Assembly: GCA_035282925.1 (NCBI GenBank)
Contig: DATEUW010000007.1
Location: forward strand, 1-9,484
Length of the DNA: 9,484 bases
Direction: 5' to 3'
Source: ASMP01 sp035282925
GTDB lineage: Archaea; Nanobdellota; Nanobdellia; Pacearchaeales; GW2011-AR1
Part shown: piece after piece, positions 5,947 through 9,484 of the stretch
Position numbering within the stretch: position 1 is the stretch's first letter
Layout: the number at the start of each line of letters is the position of its first letter
The notes under the pieces: model-generated
Seen by the model: only the letters and a program-made list of their open reading frames with translations
Database searches by the model: none
Told to the model about the DNA's origin: nothing
Made by a program: the position numbers and the translations under genes

Positions 5947-6126
5947 TTTGTGTTATGTAATCTTTGAATTATATAAAAATTGAGGTTTTTAAATCCTTTG
6001 TTTGTTACTACTTAAAAGAAACATTAAAATAGGATATTTAAGAGAAGTTTTTAACAGTAAATCACACCAAATTTTTAATAGAATTTTTAGGTATTTTTAC
6101 TATTACTTTATGTCTTAAGATAAAAC
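5947..6126. other. Intergenic region between the pilin-like and propeller genes
   Basis: The longest gap without a gene (180 bases). It is strongly AT-rich and contains the propeller-gene promoter at its left end. I see no convincing ORF, RNA gene or strong hairpin, only short T-rich runs on the minus strand that could end transcripts from the upstream gene. Confidence 0.6.
5969..5977 (-). promoter_or_regulatory. TATA box of the TolB-like propeller gene
   Basis: The minus strand reads TTTATATAA, centred 27 bases before the ATG at 5946. No Shine-Dalgarno sequence is visible between it and the start, so a leaderless transcript is expected. Confidence 0.6.
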
Positions 6127-8286
6127 TCAACGGCAGGCAACCGTCTCCTGGGCCTGCTGAGTTGTCAAACACCCAGGCTCAGGGAATGCTGAGCCGTCAC
6201 AAGATATAGGATCATAGGTATTACTGCACGCCGGAGTTGAAAGGAAGTTAGGGTTGCACTGGCCATCACAACCAATTTCATACTCGGTGACGCTTTTGCT
6301 TTCTGAACTGTCGCAATTGTAATCAAAAGAATTCCAGTTATTTCCTGCGCTGTCATTCACTCTGACAACAGCCCAAAGAGCAGTAACTCTTACCTCTCTT
6401 GCTGTTGATTGGTTGTGTCTTACTCCTGCCTGCAGGTTGTTTATTTGTGATTCTGTCCATGCCGACCCTGTTCTTGGGTTTGTTGTATAAGTATCGGTGA
6501 ATATACTAGTCCAGGCAGCATCTGCACAATTATGGTCTGTCCCTGCTGTTGTTGTTCCTCCTTCATTTATAAGAAGCTGTGAGTTTGCGTTCCCAGACAC
6601 AGTTCTTCTGCATTGATAAGAAATCTCAATTTGGGCAATTGTTCCTCCACCTAAGGAGGCATTTGAAAGCTCAACCAAAAAATCTTGGTTCTGTGTGCTT
6701 GTGTTCAAGTAAGAAGAACCTGTATCCTGTGTTTCAACACATTTCCATAAATTGCTTCCGCTTCCGCAGCTATTCCCTGTTCCTTGATTTAGCCATTGCA
6801 TTGTACTTCCGTTTGCCACAGGTGTGATTGTTGTTACTCCCCTGATTGCGGTGAAATAGCTCGTCTGCCCTGTCTTAGCGCTGGCGTTTAAATCATAACA
6901 ATCGGTTCCACTCAAATTGCCGATTATTAAACAAGTGCCTGTGCTGTTTTTGGAATAATTTGAGCTTCCTGTCGTGCAGGCGTTGTTACCCCATGTCGAG
7001 GAACTTGCACAGAAAATTGAACCAGTAAGAGTATAATTGTCACTGTCTGTGTCAAGGCGCTGGGTTCTATTTACAGACACAGCTGAATTGCTGGTATCAC
7101 AGTCGTTGGATGTTGTGGAATTTACGGCCCTCACAAACCCCGAACGACTTGAAGACGTACTTATAGAATAGGTGCTATTGTCTCTGCTTAAGTCCTCATC
7201 AGCATCAGGATAAAAGAGATATTGTTTTGTAAGAGAGCCTCCATTAAAAAGAATTTTCCCATTGCCTGATTTGCTTACACTATTTCCAGGCGTATAGGCA
7301 ACTGCTCCACCAGTATCTAAAGTAAGTGTTACTCCAGAAATAACAATATTACTGGTGTCAGCCCCATCAAGACTATTTACAGTACAGGGGGTATCTATCA
7401 AAGATTGTGCTCCATGAACAAACTGGTCTGTACAGTCATCTGTCCATGTTAAATCAACAGAGTTTTGGTTTCCTGCATTGTCTGTTGCTGTGAAAGTTGT
7501 CCTGTAAACTTCAATATGAGTATCATAAACCTGCCATGTTACAGACCATGTTTCAACGCCGCTGCTTTCAGAGATTTTTTCAAGAGGAAGATTCAAAACC
7601 TGCGTGTCAAGCTGAGTTGTTGTTACAACGCTTTCAATTCCGTTGGGGGAATAAACTTCTGCTGTAAATGTCTGGTTGTCTCCGACATGGACATCAACAG
7701 GGTCAACTATTACATGTTTGAACTCTGGATAAATCCCCGCGTTTGAACTAACGCTGTATTCTGCTCTTCCCTTGCCAACAAACCCGAGCTCTTCAAAAGC
7801 TCCTCCTGAGGATTCCCCTGCTGTTTGAGTGACGCTTTTCCCTTCCCTGACATCAAACATGTCAGAAATACTTCCTATGGTTTCTTTTCCAGAGCTTGTT
7901 CTGTAAATGGGGGAGACAGAAACGCTCTTCAATGCAGACGTGCTTATCGTGGTTAAGGTGAAGGTGAAAGTTTTTTCTTCAAGTTCCTGCAAAGAGATAT
8001 TTTCTCTTATAATCTCGCTGTTTTGTCCGTCAGAGAAAATAAAATTCATTCCTACAAATTCTCCCTGCCCTGGATTTCTTCTTATAAGGACTATGGTAAC
8101 ATCCCCGTCCTCTACCTGGACAGCCTTAATCTGCAGGTCCAGGGTAAACTGCCCGAGTTCAACCTCTTCTGCGCCGCTCTGGAGAATGTTTCTCACAACA
8201 GCCCAAATAATTCCCACGGCAACAAGGGTCAGAAGAATTATTATAAGAGTGGCTACAATAGCGGACAAACCCCTCTTTTCGAACAT
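6127..8286 (-). CDS. Large type IV pilin-like surface protein with cysteine-containing ectodomain
   Basis: 719 residues from the ATG at 8286. A GTG at 8331 extends the frame but lies upstream of the TATA box, so it is not used. The N-terminus MFEKRG-LSAIVATLIIILL is an archaeal class III signal peptide: a short charged leader, a likely prepilin-peptidase cut after G6, then a hydrophobic helix to about 29. Residues about 35-145 resemble the body of archaeal pilins. About 188-283 is an Ig-like segment ending FTATDNAGNQNSVDLTW. From 285 on, the protein is rich in Cys, Asn, Ser and Thr with many N-glycosylation sequons. It carries stretches resembling MopE-type metal-binding motifs (FYPDADEDLSRDN with later NDCDTSNSAV, and LDTDSDNYT with DCYDLNASAKTGQTSYFT) and a late FDYNCDSSE segment. 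Most pilins are 100-250 residues, so this is more likely a pilus-tip adhesin or a pilin-anchored surface protein. Confidence 0.82.
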   Translation of the reverse strand: MFEKRGLSAIVATLIIILLTLVAVGIIWAVVRNILQSGAEEVELGQFTLDLQIKAVQVEDGDVTIVLIRRNPGQGEFVGMNFIFSDGQNSEIIRENISLQELEEKTFTFTLTTISTSALKSVSVSPIYRTSSGKETIGSISDMFDVREGKSVTQTAGESSGGAFEELGFVGKGRAEYSVSSNAGIYPEFKHVIVDPVDVHVGDNQTFTAEVYSPNGIESVVTTTQLDTQVLNLPLEKISESSGVETWSVTWQVYDTHIEVYRTTFTATDNAGNQNSVDLTWTDDCTDQFVHGAQSLIDTPCTVNSLDGADTSNIVISGVTLTLDTGGAVAYTPGNSVSKSGNGKILFNGGSLTKQYLFYPDADEDLSRDNSTYSISTSSSRSGFVRAVNSTTSNDCDTSNSAVSVNRTQRLDTDSDNYTLTGSIFCASSSTWGNNACTTGSSNYSKNSTGTCLIIGNLSGTDCYDLNASAKTGQTSYFTAIRGVTTITPVANGSTMQWLNQGTGNSCGSGSNLWKCVETQDTGSSYLNTSTQNQDFLVELSNASLGGGTIAQIEISYQCRRTVSGNANSQLLINEGGTTTAGTDHNCADAAWTSIFTDTYTTNPRTGSAWTESQINNLQAGVRHNQSTAREVRVTALWAVVRVNDSAGNNWNSFDYNCDSSESKSVTEYEIGCDGQCNPNFLSTPACSNTYDPISCDGSAFPEPGCLTTQQAQETVACR

Positions 8287-8306
8287 TAGATATATATGGA
8301 AACAGG

Positions 8307-8315
8307 ATTTATAAA
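8307..8315 (-). promoter_or_regulatory. TATA box of the pilin-like gene
   Basis: The minus strand reads TTTATAAAT, centred 25 bases before the ATG at 8286 and preceded by a purine-rich BRE-like AGAAAAAA. The spacing supports a leaderless transcript and settles the start at 8286 rather than at the GTG at 8331. Confidence 0.65.
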
Positions 8316-8352
8316 TTTTTTCTGCAACCACGAGTTATTTCTCTGACAAAAT

Positions 8353-9483
8353 CTATTTTTTAAGTCTTTCAGCCATGTCAGGGTAATTGCTTGCATTTAA
8401 TCCTGCAGCTACATTATTTCTGTTTCCCCATGTGAATCCATTTGCAGTCATTCTGTAAGAAACCTCGCCTGCCTGTGTTCCGTGGACTGTCAGGGTTTTT
8501 GCATTTGGATTTTTTTCATACCAAACTCTTCCATCAAAGCCTGGTGTCAGGATAACCTGAAGGTTTTCCCAGTTTTCTCCAAAGTCTGTTACCTTATTAA
8601 ACAGCCACAAGTCAGAGCCAACTTCAAGTTTATTGAAGTCTATTATATAATCGCTTTTTAGCATTATAGTGCCCGTAACTTCTTCCTTAACTCCAACCAT
8701 AAAAGGAGCATAGGTCGCATAAACAGTGTCTCCAACTCTGTAAGGAGGGTCAACTTCTCCCCCTGTTTTAAATGTTACTTTGAATAAATCTGTGATGTTG
8801 TTTCCAGACATATTCAGATTCCCTCCAACTAGATTTAGAATACCGCCTGTTGGTGTTGTTGTCCCGATTCCGACGGCATTCGCGCTTGTGTTAACATAAA
8901 GTTCATTGCCATTTCCAAGCTGAACATCTCCCGAATCATAAAACTGAGCAAACATTGTTCCAGCATCTTGTATTATGAAGTCTCCTGTTCCTGTTTCCAG
9001 GTCAAGAATAAAGTTGAAGGTGCTTGCCCCAAAGTCAATGTTTGTGCTTTCGTCCAAATCCAAGTCAGCTGCAAAGTCCACAAAGTCCAAAGTATTGTCA
9101 AGAACATGTGTGTTGTTAATTGCAGAAGGGGCTATATCACCAGCAAGGATTGTTCCTTCTGCTATGTCTCCAGTTAGTATTGTAGAATCTAGAATATGGG
9201 TTGTATTAATCTGTGAGGCTGCAATGTCATCATCTAATATTGTTCCGTCGAGGATTTCTGCTGTTGCAACCGCACCTGTAGCTATATCTCCTGCAAGAAT
9301 AGTATCTATAACAATATGTGTCGTGTTTACTGACGATGGTGCTAAATCTCCTGCTAATATTGTCCCCTCTGCTATGTCTCCAGATAATATAGTTGAATCT
9401 AGTATGTGAGTTGTGTTAATGGCTGATGGTGCAATATCACCAGCAAGAATTGTTCCTTCTGCAATGTCTCCAGTTAATATAGT
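8353..9483 (-). CDS. C-terminal part of a repeat-stalk surface protein with a tail-fibre-like end (5' partial)
   Basis: Open from the window edge to the TAG at 8353, 376 residues visible. The frame has no stop up to 9483, and a TTG at 9090 is internal rather than a start. The first 130 residues are 13 tandem decapeptides of the type TILAGDIAPS, TILTGDIAEG and AINTTHILDS. Next comes a short acidic stretch (DFVDFAADLDLDES), then YVNTSANAVGIGTTTPTGG, a motif common at the start of phage tail-fibre and related surface modules. The end is a beta-rich domain (GGEVDPPYRVGDTVYATY, LWLFNKVTDFGENW, LTPGFDGRVWYEKNP, GEVSYRMTANGFTWGN). From memory, this resembles the C-terminal module of large surface proteins in Candidate Phyla Radiation bacteria. 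No endosialidase-type chaperone or C-terminal membrane anchor is present. It is probably extracellular; its true size is unknown. Confidence 0.82.
   Translation of the reverse strand, partial: TILTGDIAEGTILAGDIAPSAINTTHILDSTILSGDIAEGTILAGDLAPSSVNTTHIVIDTILAGDIATGAVATAEILDGTILDDDIAASQINTTHILDSTILTGDIAEGTILAGDIAPSAINNTHVLDNTLDFVDFAADLDLDESTNIDFGASTFNFILDLETGTGDFIIQDAGTMFAQFYDSGDVQLGNGNELYVNTSANAVGIGTTTPTGGILNLVGGNLNMSGNNITDLFKVTFKTGGEVDPPYRVGDTVYATYAPFMVGVKEEVTGTIMLKSDYIIDFNKLEVGSDLWLFNKVTDFGENWENLQVILTPGFDGRVWYEKNPNAKTLTVHGTQAGEVSYRMTANGFTWGNRNNVAAGLNASNYPDMAERLKK
9094..9483 (-). repeat. Coding tandem repeats: 13 decapeptides (26 pentads)
   Basis: A 30-base unit encodes ten residues, and units group in threes to a 90-base super-period: TILxGDIAEG, TILAGDIAPS, xINTTHILDS. 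The order is three, three, four, three units, the four-unit block being the most diverged. Read as five-residue steps, all 26 have Ile, Leu or Val at the second position, with mostly Gly/Ser/Thr at the fifth. Copies differ widely at third codon positions, which points to old repeats kept by selection. The array continues past the window edge. Confidence 0.9.
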
Positions 9484-9484
9484 T

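Noticed and set aside
7907..8314. Plus-strand open frames opposite the pilin-like N-terminus
   Set aside because: They are shadows of the pilin hydrophobic segment and body; the minus-strand reading has a signal peptide and a TATA box.
8287..8331. GTG start giving 15 more residues to the pilin-like protein
   Set aside because: It would place the start upstream of the TATA box and bury the class III signal peptide, which must be close to the N-terminus.
8353..9090. A separate 245-residue gene starting at the TTG at 9090
   Set aside because: The frame stays open upstream through the in-frame decapeptide repeats, so the TTG is an internal Leu codon.

Overview
The window looks like a piece of an archaeal chromosome, most likely from a small-genome DPANN-type lineage (Pacearchaeota/Woesearchaeota-like); that assignment is inference. 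Reasons: an archaeal-type YchF with an intact NKxD motif, an archaeal class III (pilin) signal peptide, several genes with a TATA box about 23-30 bp upstream of the ATG (leaderless transcripts), and many large secreted, beta-rich, Asn/Ser/Thr-rich surface proteins. Every gene I can support is on the minus strand, so transcription runs from 9484 towards 1.

In order of transcription: (1) 9483-8353, the C-terminal part of a large surface protein whose visible start is a stalk of 26 pentads, followed by a tail-fibre-like module; (2) 8286-6127, a 719-residue protein with a type IV pilin N-terminus and a long cysteine-containing ectodomain; (3) 5946-4351, a secreted or membrane-tethered six-bladed TolB-like propeller; (4) 4220-3421, a HepT/MntA-type toxin-antitoxin pair whose MntA-like member carries an AbrB DNA-binding domain; (5) 3312-2755, a NYN-domain (PIN-like) putative ribonuclease with a stable UUCG hairpin in its leader; (6) 2720-1695, a membrane-anchored Ig-like surface protein; (7) 1693-506, ychF, one base after the preceding stop; (8) 440-1, the N-terminal part of a minimal family X DNA polymerase-like nucleotidyltransferase that runs off the window.

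The most unusual structure is the AT-rich stretch 2742-4319. Three copies of a short direct repeat (minus-strand core TAATTAACTTTATTAA) bracket the NYN gene and the AbrB-MNT/HEPN pair as two consecutive units. In both units the last gene's stop codon is the first three bases of the repeat. The layout looks like two defence or RNA-targeting gene cassettes inserted side by side between surface-protein genes, with the innermost repeat also supplying the likely TATA element of the next gene. Whether the repeats are recombination scars, insertion targets or a shared terminator/promoter element cannot be decided from this sequence alone.

No tRNA, rRNA, CRISPR array, transposase or integrase is visible. 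No stretch above 300 bases lacks a gene; the longest gap is 5947-6126.
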